Shown here: piece by piece, positions 26,921 through 35,859 of the stretch | Layout of the letters: the number at the start of each line of letters is the position of its first letter | Numbering within the stretch: position 1 is the stretch's first letter | Source of the DNA: an uncultured Rhodopila sp. | GTDB taxonomy: Bacteria > Pseudomonadota > Alphaproteobacteria > Acetobacterales > Acetobacteraceae | Length of the DNA: 64,000 bases | Direction: 5' to 3' | Assembly: GCA_903932145.1 (NCBI GenBank) | Contig: CAIZFE010000004.1 | Coordinates: forward strand, 62,001-126,000 | The notes under the pieces: generated by a model | The model's database searches: none | The model's input: the letters and a program-made list of their open reading frames with translations, nothing else | Told to the model about the DNA's origin: nothing | Translations under genes and position numbers: made by a program

Positions 26921-27301
26921 ATGTTCACGACCCGACTCTCGATCATGGCCGTCCTCACGGCATGGTCATTATGTCAAATTTTGCCCGCCGCGGCGCAGGA
27001 GGCCCTTCCCGGCCAGAGACTTTTCAAGAACCAGTGTTCGGTTTGCCATCAGGTCGTCGCAGGCCAAAAAGGCATCGGACCGAACTTGTTCGGTGTGGTG
27101 GGCCGTCCGGCAGGTAGCCTGCCCGATTTCAAATACACCGATGCCAACAAGAATTCCCACCTGACCTGGGATGCCGCTACTCTGGATCAATATCTGGTGG
27201 CACCGAGGGACCTCGTTCCGGGCACTTCGATGCCGTATCCCGGCCTTACGAACGAAGCCCAGCGTGCCGAACTGATCGCCTATCTGGCCTCGCTGAAATA
27301 G
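26921..27301 (+). CDS. Small soluble class I cytochrome c
   Basis: The 126-residue protein has a signal peptide (ending PAAAQ near residue 26), one heme site C39-S-V-C-H43 and a probable axial methionine in PGTSMPYPGL. Other class I landmarks are GIGPNLFGVVGRPAG, YTDANKN and the C-terminal helix AELIAYLASLK. It resembles cytochrome c2/c550 electron carriers of the periplasm. An AAAAGGA site precedes the ATG. It follows the chemoreceptor by about 180 bp and has no obvious operon partner, so its redox partner cannot be inferred. Confidence 0.92.
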   Translation: MFTTRLSIMAVLTAWSLCQILPAAAQEALPGQRLFKNQCSVCHQVVAGQKGIGPNLFGVVGRPAGSLPDFKYTDANKNSHLTWDAATLDQYLVAPRDLVPGTSMPYPGLTNEAQRAELIAYLASLK

Positions 27302-27860
27302 GCCGGCGTTCAGCCGATTGCAGCAACGCCACGCCAACGGGCATCAGCCATCTTGTCCGTTGGCGCGCGCATCGTTCCGGCCACCAACACGTCTCAAAAT
27401 ATTTTCGAAAATTCTGCCGCGTTTTGCGACAATATCGCTATATTATCAAAACAGACAGGCTCGTCAGGCGGACGCACAAAACCGATCCGAAGCGCCGCTT
27501 GTATCGCAGGTCTGACGACTGGTCCGAACAGGGAAAAAGGTCCGCTGGGGAAACAGCATGTTACGCGGGCGCAGGGCGCCGGTAACAGGCACTGGCTGGG
27601 GCTCGCCTATGTTCGTTCTGTCAACCGCCTCTCCCGGGGAGCATCGTCTCACCCGGGCGGCAAACCCAATCCTTGCAAATCTCCCATCAAAACACCGGCG
27701 CCTCGGGCGGCCGTGTGCGCGCGGCACCTGCATCAGGGCGCCGCACCGTCGCTTATCCGCATGCGCGGCGCGGCCGCACCCGCTGTCACGGACCTCGCCC
27801 GGACAAGGGCGCCAGACAACCGTAGCGACACAGTCCAGCACCGTCCGGGGAGCGAAGTAG
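27302..27860. other. Non-coding stretch after the cytochrome c gene
   Basis: About 560 bp with no convincing gene. Open frames exist on both strands but have arginine-, proline- and serine-rich products without recognisable motifs or good ribosome-binding sites. A short AT-rich patch (AATATTTTCGAAAATT at about 27398-27413, itself an inverted repeat) could belong to a promoter. No RNA gene recognised. Confidence 0.45.
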
Positions 27861-28166
27861 ATGTTTCATCATCAATCCCGGCCGACCTGGCAGCCAGCCG
27901 CTCACGGACATGCGTTCCGGCCGTCTCAAAGTGCGCCCGAACCCGGTACCGGCTTCCACCCGTCACGCGGTCCGGTTCCGCTCGGTTTTGCCACACCCGA
28001 TACACGCGATGAAAGCGTCACGCCGGGCGCATCCACCGCGAATGCAGCCACCCTGTACCAGGGCGCCGATCCTGTAATGCCAATGCGCGGCATCCTGTGG
28101 GGATTAGGCCTGTCAGTCCCGCTGTGGGGCGCGATTATATCCGGGCTGTATTTTTTCGTCCGCTGA
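27861..28166 (+). CDS. Small single-pass membrane protein, unknown
   Basis: The 101-residue product is polar and Pro/His/Ser-rich for 70 residues and ends in one hydrophobic helix (ILWGLGLSVPLWGAIISGLY) followed by FFVR. A GGGGAG sequence lies eight bases before the ATG. That tail-anchored layout suggests an inner-membrane protein. No family is recognised. It lies upstream of the GH16 gene in the same direction, but 267 bp and inverted repeats separate them. Confidence 0.42.
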   Translation: MFHHQSRPTWQPAAHGHAFRPSQSAPEPGTGFHPSRGPVPLGFATPDTRDESVTPGASTANAATLYQGADPVMPMRGILWGLGLSVPLWGAIISGLYFFVR

Positions 28167-28199
28167 CGGAGAGTACCCGTAACCTGTCTGTTACGATTT

Positions 28200-28250
28200 T
28201 TGTCTGATTTGACGGAATCTCTCAGACAAGTTATCGATATTTTCGATATC
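28200..28250. promoter_or_regulatory. Inverted repeats upstream of the GH16 gene
   Basis: Two inverted repeats lie close together in an AT-rich stretch: GTCTGA separated by 14 bases from TCAGAC, and TATCGA-TATTT-TCGATA. They sit about 190-230 bp ahead of the GH16 start, after the small membrane protein gene. They may be regulator-binding sites or part of a terminator for the upstream gene. Evidence is sequence symmetry only. Confidence 0.35.
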
Positions 28251-28433
28251 AAAAAATTCCCGGCCAAAATGGCTGATCTCCGGCGGAGGTGGTCATGCAT
28301 TGTCTTGAACGGATACCGGGCCGCGGGGCACGCCGCTTCCGCGCCCGCATCAGGCAGCGCCTGACCGCCGCTGCACCTGCGCGCAGCCACCTGGTGGCAG
28401 ATTTTTTTCCACATCAGCAGATGGGATAATGTC

Positions 28434-30716
28434 ATGACGCAACGGCAATCGGTGACGTTTTGCGGCCTTACCTGGTATTATGGTCTGACCGCGGTTGTCT
28501 GGACCGGGGCAGCCTCGGGCAAAGTCCTGACCGGCAAGGCCGGCGCCAATAATGGCCTGTACGATTCGGGCGGTGAAACATTGGTCGGCGGCGGGGGTGG
28601 CGGAGACAACACCTTCTGGCTCGCAGCGGGCGACCAGGCCATCGCGGGCGCCGGAGACGGGATCGATACCCTTATTACCTACTCGGGCGATGTCACGCTG
28701 CCGGTTGGTTTTTCTAACGGAATCCTGACCCACGCGGGCAACATCACGGGAAACACCGGCAATAATATACTGACCGCCACAGGTGCAGGTATCCATGTTT
28801 TCCACGCCGGCACCGGCAACGACGTCATGATCGGAGGCGCCACCGGCGCGGTGGACCGGTTTATCATCACACAGGGCGATGGAACGGACGTCATCGTTGG
28901 ATTTCAGTGCAAATTTGATGTTGTTCAACTGAATGGTTTCCCGGCCTTCTCCGGCAGCCAGGGCTTCGCCGCGATCCAGCAGGCAATGACACAGATTGGC
29001 GGCAATGTGTCGCTGAACCTTGGGGGGGGCGAAACTGTGTTGTTCGCCGGAACAACCATCGGGCAGTTCACCGCGAGCGACTTCGCGCTGCCAGCGAATT
29101 TTCAGGGCTGGAAACAGACGTTCGACGATGAGTTCAATAGCTTCAACGCGTCCGCGACCGGCTTTGGCACCAACTGGTGGGCTGCAACGGGGACGCTGGC
29201 CGCCAACAGGGAGGCCGAGAATTACGTCAACACCGTCGGAGCCGGGGGGCCATTCTCGCTGAACAACGGCATTCTCGCGATCACTGCGACCGACACATCC
29301 AGCGCCCCCGGCCTGCCCTACACCTCGGGCGAGATAACCACGGCGCGATCCTTCGCACAAACCTATGGATATTTCGAGGTCTCGGCGGAACTGCCGGCCG
29401 GCCAGGGCATGTGGCCCGCGTTCTGGTTGCTGCCGGCCAATGGCACCTGGCCGCCGGAACTCGATGTGATGGAAGCATTGGGGAGCGCCCCGAACACGAT
29501 CTACGAGACCACCCATTCCGCGATCGGCGGCGCCAACGTGACCAATGGCCTGACCACCTCAGTCAGCAACACGACCACCGGCTTCCACACCTATGCCGTG
29601 GACTGGGAGCCGAAGACCATCACCTATTATTTTGATGGCAACGACATCGGCAGAGTCGCAACGCCGGCGGATATGAACCAGCCGATGTATATGCTGCTTA
29701 ACCTGGCGGTCGGCGGGGCCGGCAGTTGGCCGGGGGCGGCCGCCGGTGAAAGTGCCAGCATGCTGGTGGATTGGGTCAGGGTCTTTGCATCGCCGACAGC
29801 GGCGCAGCCACCGTTGGTCTTCAGCAACTGGGGCCGCACGATCAACGAGGGCGCCGGCAACTTCTCCATCACCGGCACCGGCTATGATGGCTGGATCTTT
29901 CTCGGCAACGGCAATCAGACCGTGACGCTGACCGCGGCGGCCGGCACCTCGCAGGCCACCGGCAACACGATCACCACCGGCAACGGCAACGAGGCCATTT
30001 CGGTCGCGGGATCCGGCAACACGATCACCACCGGTGCGGGGACCAGTGTCATCCATGCCGGGACCAACAATGCCACCGTTACAATCGGTGCCACTGCCTC
30101 CGGAACGTCGGTAGTGACCGCCACCGGATATCTGGCGCATATCACGGCGACCGGAAACGGCAATGTCAACATATCCATCACCGTCAGCGGGACGGTGGAT
30201 GGCGCCGTCATTTCACTGCACAATGGCAATCACACCATCAACGTCGGAGGCACCGGCAACATCATCACGGTGGGTACCGGCACCTCGGTCATCAACGCCG
30301 GCATCGGCTATGAAACCGTGCATGCGGGCGGCGGGGCCGATACGATCACCGTCAGCGGCCAGTATAACCTGCTCGACGCCGGCGCTGGCATGAACTTCCT
30401 GAACGGCGGCAGCGGCAACGACACGTTTATGCTGAATGCGGCGGGTCAGGGGCTGGACACGATCACCGGCTTTCGCACCACCATGCACGACATACTCGAC
30501 CTGAGCCGCACGTTGGCGGGCCTGCCGCTGTCAGCCACCCTCTCCAATATTGGTCTTTACGTATCGGCTAAGACGCAAGGGACCGCCACCGCCATCATCG
30601 TGACCCCGGGGGCCGCCGGCATCGGCCAAACGGTCGCCCTGCTCAGCGGCGTAAACGTTTCATTTGCTACGCTATTATCAAATAACAACATCAGGGTCGG
30701 GGGGCATCTCATATAG
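28434..30716 (+). CDS. GH16 glycanase with flanking RTX-like repeat regions
   Basis: The 760-residue protein carries a glycoside hydrolase family 16 domain at about residues 225-455. Its catalytic motif ELDVME places nucleophile E342, D344 and acid/base E347. Before and after it are Gly/Asn/Thr-rich repeat regions (LVGGGGGGDNTFWLAAGD, VFHAGTGNDVM, NGGSGNDTFML) of hemolysin-type calcium-binding style, with longer GNTITTGNG-like beta-helical runs in the C-terminal half. There is no Sec signal, so export by a type I secretion system is likely; its genes are not here. The layout resembles ExsH/PlyA-type enzymes that trim exopolysaccharide. Substrate is probably a beta-glucan-like or succinoglycan-like polymer. 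Confidence 0.9.
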   Translation: MTQRQSVTFCGLTWYYGLTAVVWTGAASGKVLTGKAGANNGLYDSGGETLVGGGGGGDNTFWLAAGDQAIAGAGDGIDTLITYSGDVTLPVGFSNGILTHAGNITGNTGNNILTATGAGIHVFHAGTGNDVMIGGATGAVDRFIITQGDGTDVIVGFQCKFDVVQLNGFPAFSGSQGFAAIQQAMTQIGGNVSLNLGGGETVLFAGTTIGQFTASDFALPANFQGWKQTFDDEFNSFNASATGFGTNWWAATGTLAANREAENYVNTVGAGGPFSLNNGILAITATDTSSAPGLPYTSGEITTARSFAQTYGYFEVSAELPAGQGMWPAFWLLPANGTWPPELDVMEALGSAPNTIYETTHSAIGGANVTNGLTTSVSNTTTGFHTYAVDWEPKTITYYFDGNDIGRVATPADMNQPMYMLLNLAVGGAGSWPGAAAGESASMLVDWVRVFASPTAAQPPLVFSNWGRTINEGAGNFSITGTGYDGWIFLGNGNQTVTLTAAAGTSQATGNTITTGNGNEAISVAGSGNTITTGAGTSVIHAGTNNATVTIGATASGTSVVTATGYLAHITATGNGNVNISITVSGTVDGAVISLHNGNHTINVGGTGNIITVGTGTSVINAGIGYETVHAGGGADTITVSGQYNLLDAGAGMNFLNGGSGNDTFMLNAAGQGLDTITGFRTTMHDILDLSRTLAGLPLSATLSNIGLYVSAKTQGTATAIIVTPGAAGIGQTVALLSGVNVSFATLLSNNNIRVGGHLI

Positions 30717-30954
30717 TCACGGATTGCCTCACGGCGACGCCGCGGTGACATGAGCAGAACGAAAATGAACACGAAAGCAAACCGATAGCAGCACCAGCCA
30801 CGTAACGGCCGTAACATGCCCGAAATGCAATGAAATATCATTGCGTGTAAACAACATTGTTGAATCGAATGATCGCAACCGCTACAGAGACGCCGGCTAC
30901 AGCCTGTAGCAGCCCTTTGTCATTATCCAGCCAACGCTGGGTCACGGAGCTTTC

Positions 30955-32781
30955 ATGCTTAAAACGCCGGTTTTGACGATCCAGCCGATCACGGCCCCTG
31001 TCGAGGTGGGACAGTCGGTTCTGATCGGATACGTGACAGCCGGGTCATATGCCCCCCTGACATTGCTACAGACTGAAGGGGCCGGGTCGGTCACGCTGGG
31101 TCTGGTGGTCGCCGGGCTCCAGGACATCTGGTACACTGCCCCCGCCGACGCCGCCGGGGCGGCAACCGACAGCTTTGCCTTCAAGGTCAGCGACAAATCC
31201 GGCCTCAGCGCAACCGCACCCGTTGAGACCGTCACCCTCGATCCGGGCCTGACCTACACCGCGGTCACGCCCGCGGTTCTGGAGAGCGGACAATCGACGG
31301 TCGTCGCCACACTCACCCCGGGTCTGCCGACCGACACACTGTCACTGATCGATGCCCCCGACGGCCTGTCCCTGGGGCCGGTGCTGGCCAACGGAACCCA
31401 ACAAATAACCTACACAGCGCCGCTCGGTATCACCACCAGCAGCGAGCAAACACTGACTTACGTCGTTGATGACCAAAACTGGGTCGGTAATTTTTATACC
31501 AACACGGTCCAGTTGGACGCCGGTCCGGTGATCACGGCCGTCCCGTCCGGCGACGTCGAGAATAACCAGATCGTGGTGATCGGCACCGTTGCGCCAGGCG
31601 TGCCGGGCGACATGTTGACACTGACCCAAACCCCCGGATCGATCGGTTCTGTTAGCCTCGGTTCCGTGGTCAACGGACAACAGCAGATTCTCTATACAGC
31701 TCCGGCGCATATCTACGCATCGGCTGTGGATGGTGTTGCCTACAGCATCACCGACCAACACGATGACACGGTGGCAACCGGATCGGCAAACGTGCAGCTC
31801 GACCGCGGCGTCGTGGTCACTCCAGTCGGGACCGTTACTTTGGCCAAGGGCCAGTCAGCGGTTGTTGACTATGTCAGCGGCGGATTACCGGGCGATACCG
31901 TGACCCTGGTCCAGACAGCGGCCGGCCGGGGCAGTTTCACGCTGGTGGAAACCGTCGATGGCGGCACAACACAACCCAACCAATACGTTGTGCTATATAC
32001 TGAAACCGGCGCGTTCGCCACTAGTCTGCGCGACACGGCGGCGTTTCAGGTGTTTGACGGATCGAGCGGCAAACCGGCCGGCGACACGCCCTACATCCGG
32101 TTGGACGCTGGCCCGGCCCTTACGGCCGTTAATCCGGCCGCCGTTGTGAAGGGACAGTCCACGATCATCGGCTCCGTGACCCCCGGGTTCGGAAATGACG
32201 TGGACACGCTCCAGCAGACCGGTTCGGGTTCGGGTACCGTAACGCTCGTTGGAAACAAAGTTGTCTATACCGCGGCTGCCAATGTTACTGCGACGGCACC
32301 TGATTCAGTGTCTTACACCGTCACCAACCAGTTGGGCTCGTCGGTGTCCGGAGCTGCGACCGTGAAGGTTCTCGGCGCCGCCGCGATCGACAGCAGTGCC
32401 GCGATCTCTCCCAAGGGCGGGAGCAATTTCATCGATCTGGCCGGCGGTGCGCCAACAATGACCTTCATCAACGCCAACAACGTCGTCTATCTTGAGGGTT
32501 CCGCAAGCCCGACAATCGTGGACAATTCGGTGGGTCTGAAGATCGATGTCGCGGCGCCCACGGTATCCGCCATCGTGAAGAATTTCGCCGCGGATAGCAC
32601 CGGCGTTGTGGATTTGTTGAACGGCGTCGGTGGCTATACGACCGCCGCTTCAGCGCAGGCCGCGCTGGTGTCCGATGGTCACGGTGGTTCCATGCTCTCC
32701 CTGGGGAGCGGCACGGGTTCGATCGATTTCATGGGAATGGCACCGAGCTCAATCGCGGCGACTCATTTCAAGATTGGATAA
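30955..32781 (+). CDS. Secreted protein with five Ig-like repeats
   Basis: The 608-residue protein is built from about five repeats of roughly 95 residues. Each starts with a pattern such as PAVVKGQSTIIGSVTPG and ends with QQITYTAP- or QQILYTAP-like strands. The repeats begin near residues 1, 96, 190, 288 and 386, followed by a different C-terminal domain from about residue 478. Cysteine is absent and Gly, Thr, Val and Asp abound, as in bacterial adhesins and matrix proteins. No signal peptide is present, so the C-terminal domain may be a type I secretion signal. It follows the GH16 gene after 238 bp in the same direction. Function is inferred only as adhesion or matrix binding. Confidence 0.72.
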   Translation: MLKTPVLTIQPITAPVEVGQSVLIGYVTAGSYAPLTLLQTEGAGSVTLGLVVAGLQDIWYTAPADAAGAATDSFAFKVSDKSGLSATAPVETVTLDPGLTYTAVTPAVLESGQSTVVATLTPGLPTDTLSLIDAPDGLSLGPVLANGTQQITYTAPLGITTSSEQTLTYVVDDQNWVGNFYTNTVQLDAGPVITAVPSGDVENNQIVVIGTVAPGVPGDMLTLTQTPGSIGSVSLGSVVNGQQQILYTAPAHIYASAVDGVAYSITDQHDDTVATGSANVQLDRGVVVTPVGTVTLAKGQSAVVDYVSGGLPGDTVTLVQTAAGRGSFTLVETVDGGTTQPNQYVVLYTETGAFATSLRDTAAFQVFDGSSGKPAGDTPYIRLDAGPALTAVNPAAVVKGQSTIIGSVTPGFGNDVDTLQQTGSGSGTVTLVGNKVVYTAAANVTATAPDSVSYTVTNQLGSSVSGAATVKVLGAAAIDSSAAISPKGGSNFIDLAGGAPTMTFINANNVVYLEGSASPTIVDNSVGLKIDVAAPTVSAIVKNFAADSTGVVDLLNGVGGYTTAASAQAALVSDGHGGSMLSLGSGTGSIDFMGMAPSSIAATHFKIG

Positions 32782-32821
32782 TTGAAATTTCGGGCGCCGG
32801 TTCGAACCGGCGCCATTTCAA
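32782..32821. terminator. Large hairpin between the Ig-repeat gene and tadD
   Basis: A 22-bp perfect palindrome (GGCGCCGGTTCGAACCGGCGCC) is enclosed by a second pair, TTGAAAT and ATTTCAA. It starts one base after the Ig-repeat stop and lies between two converging genes, so it probably ends transcription from both sides, although no long T tract follows. Confidence 0.65.
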
Positions 32822-32918
32822 ATCCGCATTGAATCTCAGCACGGCAAAAGGCCGATCGGAGGTTCTTGCTGTTGCCAGCCGAACTCCGGCACGAAACGCG
32901 GGTCCAAACCGTGTGGTG

Positions 32919-33728
32919 TCAGGGGTTGCCGAGCAGTCCGGGGGCCGTGCCGCTGGCGTCCGGGCTTTGCAACCATTTCGAAAAAACCACAAACTCATCA
33001 GCGAGAGCCGTGGCTTCCGCTGCCGGAACGTCCTTCTGTAGCACTGCAATCGCACCGGTTCGGTCCCCGGCCGCCACAAGCGCCAACGCCAGATTGTGGC
33101 GCGCCCGGCGGGGGGCCGCCGGGTCAGACGCCGCGGCGGCTAAAGCCTGAGCCGCGTCCGCGGGATGGCCCGACATCAGATACGATATGGCAAGATTGCT
33201 GCGCACCCCCCAGTCCCCGGGTGCCAGGCGCAACGCGTCCTGGTAACGCGCCTGCGCGTCGGTGTGACGGTGCTGCAAATCATCGGCGACGCCCAGGCCG
33301 CTCAACGCGTCGACGTTGGTGTGATCCTGCTCCAGCGTGCGCCGGTACGCGAGCGCCGCGGCGGGTACGTCACCGATTTTGAGTGCGACGCGCCCTACAG
33401 CGACAAGACGCCGGGGATCCGGCCCGCCAATCGTCACCGCTCGGTCCAAGGCCGCCAGCGCCTCAGGGTAAAGCCGCGCCTGTTCGGCCGCGAGGCCATA
33501 CCGCTCCTGCGCGGCCGCGTCGCCGGGGGCCAGCCGGGCCGCCTCACGCAGTGTTTCCACCGACAGTCCGGCGTTCTCCTCGCCACCCATCGCTTCGGTT
33601 AGCGTACGCCGCGCACCGGGTGAGAGCGTGTTCACCGACGCCGGAGACGAGCATGCGGCCAGGACCGGCAGCACCACCAGCCATCCCAAAAGAGTGTGGA
33701 GTTTCAGCATGCGCCGGCTGCGATCCAT
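32919..33728 (-). CDS. tadD: Tad pilus assembly lipoprotein, TPR-containing (TadD)
   Basis: The 269-residue protein has a lipoprotein signal with lipobox LAAC (C26), followed by tetratricopeptide repeats (for example QARLYPEALAALDRAV, DVPAAALAYRRTLEQDHTNVDALSGLG and SYLMSGHPADAAQALAAAA). TadD-type proteins help outer-membrane assembly of the secretin in Flp pilus systems. It is the last gene of the tad operon on the minus strand. ATG at 33728 was chosen because GGA lies six bases ahead; a later ATG would give a shorter signal peptide. Confidence 0.85.
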   Translation of the reverse strand: MDRSRRMLKLHTLLGWLVVLPVLAACSSPASVNTLSPGARRTLTEAMGGEENAGLSVETLREAARLAPGDAAAQERYGLAAEQARLYPEALAALDRAVTIGGPDPRRLVAVGRVALKIGDVPAAALAYRRTLEQDHTNVDALSGLGVADDLQHRHTDAQARYQDALRLAPGDWGVRSNLAISYLMSGHPADAAQALAAAASDPAAPRRARHNLALALVAAGDRTGAIAVLQKDVPAAEATALADEFVVFSKWLQSPDASGTAPGLLGNP

Positions 33729-33821
33729 CAAAATCCGTCATCATGACAGATGCCTTAGACAGGTAATCGCGGCGACCTGCGTCATAACGATTGCGTGAGC
33801 CGGCCGGTGCGCGTCGAAGCA

Positions 33822-34595
33822 TCACCAGACGCAGGGAATAAGCCGCCATGTCCGGCTCTTGTAGGCCGCATAGGCAGGAAATGCCTGACTGAGGACCTGC
33901 TCTTCATAAAATATCCGACGTATCTGAAGGGCAGCGTGAAGGCAGACCACGACGATTGTCATGGGGGAGAGATACAGCAGCGCGGCGCCGGCGATCATAA
34001 TTTCCTCAGCCAGATACAACGGATGACGCACCACGGCGTAGGGCCCGGCGGTTACCAGCCGGCGGGCTTGCGGCACCAGACTGAACGATTTACCCAAATG
34101 GCAAATTGTGAAAAAAATCAACACGTTTCCGGTCAGGATCAAGGCCGATGCGATCAGGACTCCCGCGTCTGATCCCTCCCCCCGCGGCATCAGCCCGATC
34201 AGCCATGGCAGGTAGGTGCCTGCGAACGCCATCACGTTGGGCATCAATCCATTCGCCCGCGCGATCGGTGGTGGCCGTATCAGGATCATCAGCCACAATG
34301 TCAGGTACACCAGAACCAGCGCGCCTTGGGACACCAGCCGCGACCAACCGCTAAACGCCGAGAAAGCAAGATCCCCGAAGCTGTGATAGTGCCAGTCGCG
34401 CGCCACCAAAACCGCCAGGAACAGGAACCAGGCACTACCGAACAGGCGAAACACGAGGTCACCGATTCTTCGGTGGTTAACTTGACCTGGACTTCGAGCC
34501 GGAGGAATGCGACCGGAAGCCGCCTCTTCAAATGCCCGCACACTGTCCTCCTGTCGTTGGTGAAACATGATAGCTTCGATCGACGCGCCCGGCAT
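33822..34595 (-). CDS. ICMT/PEMT-like integral membrane methyltransferase
   Basis: The 257-residue protein has about five hydrophobic helices and the hallmark of isoprenylcysteine carboxyl methyltransferase-like and phospholipid methyltransferase-like proteins: RRLVTAGPYAVVRHPLYLAE, then EEQVLSQAFPAYAAYKSRTWRLIP near the end. These use S-adenosylmethionine to methylate a membrane-bound acceptor. It lies inside the tad operon between the tadG-like gene and tadD, in the same direction, with short gaps. The acceptor is unknown; a lipid is the default guess, and a pilus protein is possible. Start uncertain: ATG at 34568 is an alternative, and neither has a good ribosome-binding site. Confidence 0.8.
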   Translation of the reverse strand: MPGASIEAIMFHQRQEDSVRAFEEAASGRIPPARSPGQVNHRRIGDLVFRLFGSAWFLFLAVLVARDWHYHSFGDLAFSAFSGWSRLVSQGALVLVYLTLWLMILIRPPPIARANGLMPNVMAFAGTYLPWLIGLMPRGEGSDAGVLIASALILTGNVLIFFTICHLGKSFSLVPQARRLVTAGPYAVVRHPLYLAEEIMIAGAALLYLSPMTIVVVCLHAALQIRRIFYEEQVLSQAFPAYAAYKSRTWRLIPCVW

Positions 34596-34629
34596 GACAG
34601 GCAGCCGCCTGACACGGAGGATCGCCGCG

Positions 34630-35334
34630 CTAACCGCCCGGTGTGGCCGGTAGCCCGGGACACATGGGTTGCGAGGTCGTGGGATCGACGTAGCTGACCC
34701 ACTGCGCGTCGGCGCCGGTGCGCAGCGGCATATAGGCGGATCGGGTCATAAGAATGGGACCCGTAATGAACTGAGTGAATATCGGGACAAATCGATACGT
34801 TACGTCCACGACCAGCAGGGGCGAGGAGGTGAAAGCATCGGGCGGCAATGTACCGAACGACTGCACGGACGCATCGGTGCCTGTCGCGACCAGCGGCCCG
34901 CACGGCCGTATCGTTCCGCCGGTGCCGATGGTCGCTTTGCTCCATGCGACCGCGGCCGTGTAGGGGGTCGTGCAACCCGACGTGCAGGCCGTGAAAATCA
35001 CACTGGTCATCACAACGCCAAAATTGTGCGCCGAGGTGGATGCCAATTGCGGCAGTAACGGATAGGCGGCGGTGCTCGCGGTATAGGCCTGCGCAACCGT
35101 CAGACTGTTGGTATTGTTCGGTTGGGCTGCCGTGCTGGTTGCGATCTGGCCGACCGCCTGCGCCGCCTGGGTCAGGTGCCACCAGGTCGTGGTGCCGGCC
35201 ACCAGATCATACACCCCGAAGGCCAGCATAAACATCAGCGGCGCCACCAGCGCGAACTCCACAGCGGCAACACCGCGGTGGCCGATGTGGCGACACCCAA
35301 CAATTGGACTCCGTTTTCCCATCGTCATGGGCAT
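34630..35334 (-). CDS. TadE/TadG-like pseudopilin
   Basis: The 234-residue protein has the TadE-family N terminus: a basic start, then GVAAVEFALVAPLMFMLAFGVYDL, with the conserved Glu (E26) inside a hydrophobic helix. The remainder is a Thr/Ser/Ala-rich periplasmic domain with four cysteines. TadE/TadG pseudopilins are thought to be processed by the prepilin peptidase and to help build the Flp pilus. It begins three bases after the tadE stop. The longer C-terminal domain suggests a TadG role, but it lacks the von Willebrand-type domain often found in TadG. Confidence 0.82.
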   Translation of the reverse strand: MPMTMGKRSPIVGCRHIGHRGVAAVEFALVAPLMFMLAFGVYDLVAGTTTWWHLTQAAQAVGQIATSTAAQPNNTNSLTVAQAYTASTAAYPLLPQLASTSAHNFGVVMTSVIFTACTSGCTTPYTAAVAWSKATIGTGGTIRPCGPLVATGTDASVQSFGTLPPDAFTSSPLLVVDVTYRFVPIFTQFITGPILMTRSAYMPLRTGADAQWVSYVDPTTSQPMCPGLPATPGG

Positions 35335-35337
35335 CAG

Positions 35338-35859
35338 CTAATATTCGTTCGCATAGGGCGCACTGGAAACCAAAACCGACCCGGCGGTGCCGTTAAAGCT
35401 CGCCGCTGCCCCGGCCAGCGGCCATGTCAGCGCGGGTCCGAGGTATCTCACCTGCAACAACATCAGCGAGGACGTTTGTCCGGCGCTGAATGTCGCGGGC
35501 GCGGTCAGCGTACCGGACACGACAGGCGGATTGGATTGGCTGTTGGTCAGGTAGTCCGGAGTGACCGGATACAACATCATCAGCACGTTGGCGCATTTCA
35601 GCATCGGCGCCAGCAGCGGACAGAAGGACGCGGTTTGAAAAGTCGACTGACTGGCGCTCAAGGTCCGCTTTGAATCGACCGCCAGCAGACGCGCCGCGCG
35701 CACCGTCGCGTAGTCAAGCGCGATTTGCGCGTACAGGTGAAAGCTCAGTTCGGCGGTAAACAACAGCACACCAATAAACGTGACCGCGACCATGGCAAAC
35801 TCAACCGCGACCGACCCGGCCCGCCGCCGCCGTATTACCCGGATGCGCCGTGAGGTCAT
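35338..35859 (-). CDS. tadE: TadE-like pseudopilin
   Basis: The 173-residue protein has the TadE hallmark at its N terminus: RRRRAGSVAVEFAMVAVTF, where a processing glycine (G15) precedes a helix with the conserved Glu (E20). A periplasmic domain follows, with two cysteines. Pseudopilins of this type are minor components needed for Flp pilus biogenesis. Its start overlaps the tadC stop as ATGA. It is followed three bases later by a second TadE-like gene. Confidence 0.87.
   Translation of the reverse strand: MTSRRIRVIRRRRAGSVAVEFAMVAVTFIGVLLFTAELSFHLYAQIALDYATVRAARLLAVDSKRTLSASQSTFQTASFCPLLAPMLKCANVLMMLYPVTPDYLTNSQSNPPVVSGTLTAPATFSAGQTSSLMLLQVRYLGPALTWPLAGAAASFNGTAGSVLVSSAPYANEY

Noticed and set aside
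27464-27841. Minus-strand frame of 125 codons
   Set aside because: Cys/Arg-rich, no motif, no start signal; typical antisense frame in GC-rich DNA.
27353-28012. Plus-strand frame of 219 codons after the cytochrome c gene
   Set aside because: Ser/Arg/Pro-rich product without family match; no good ribosome-binding site; overlapped by a better small membrane protein frame.
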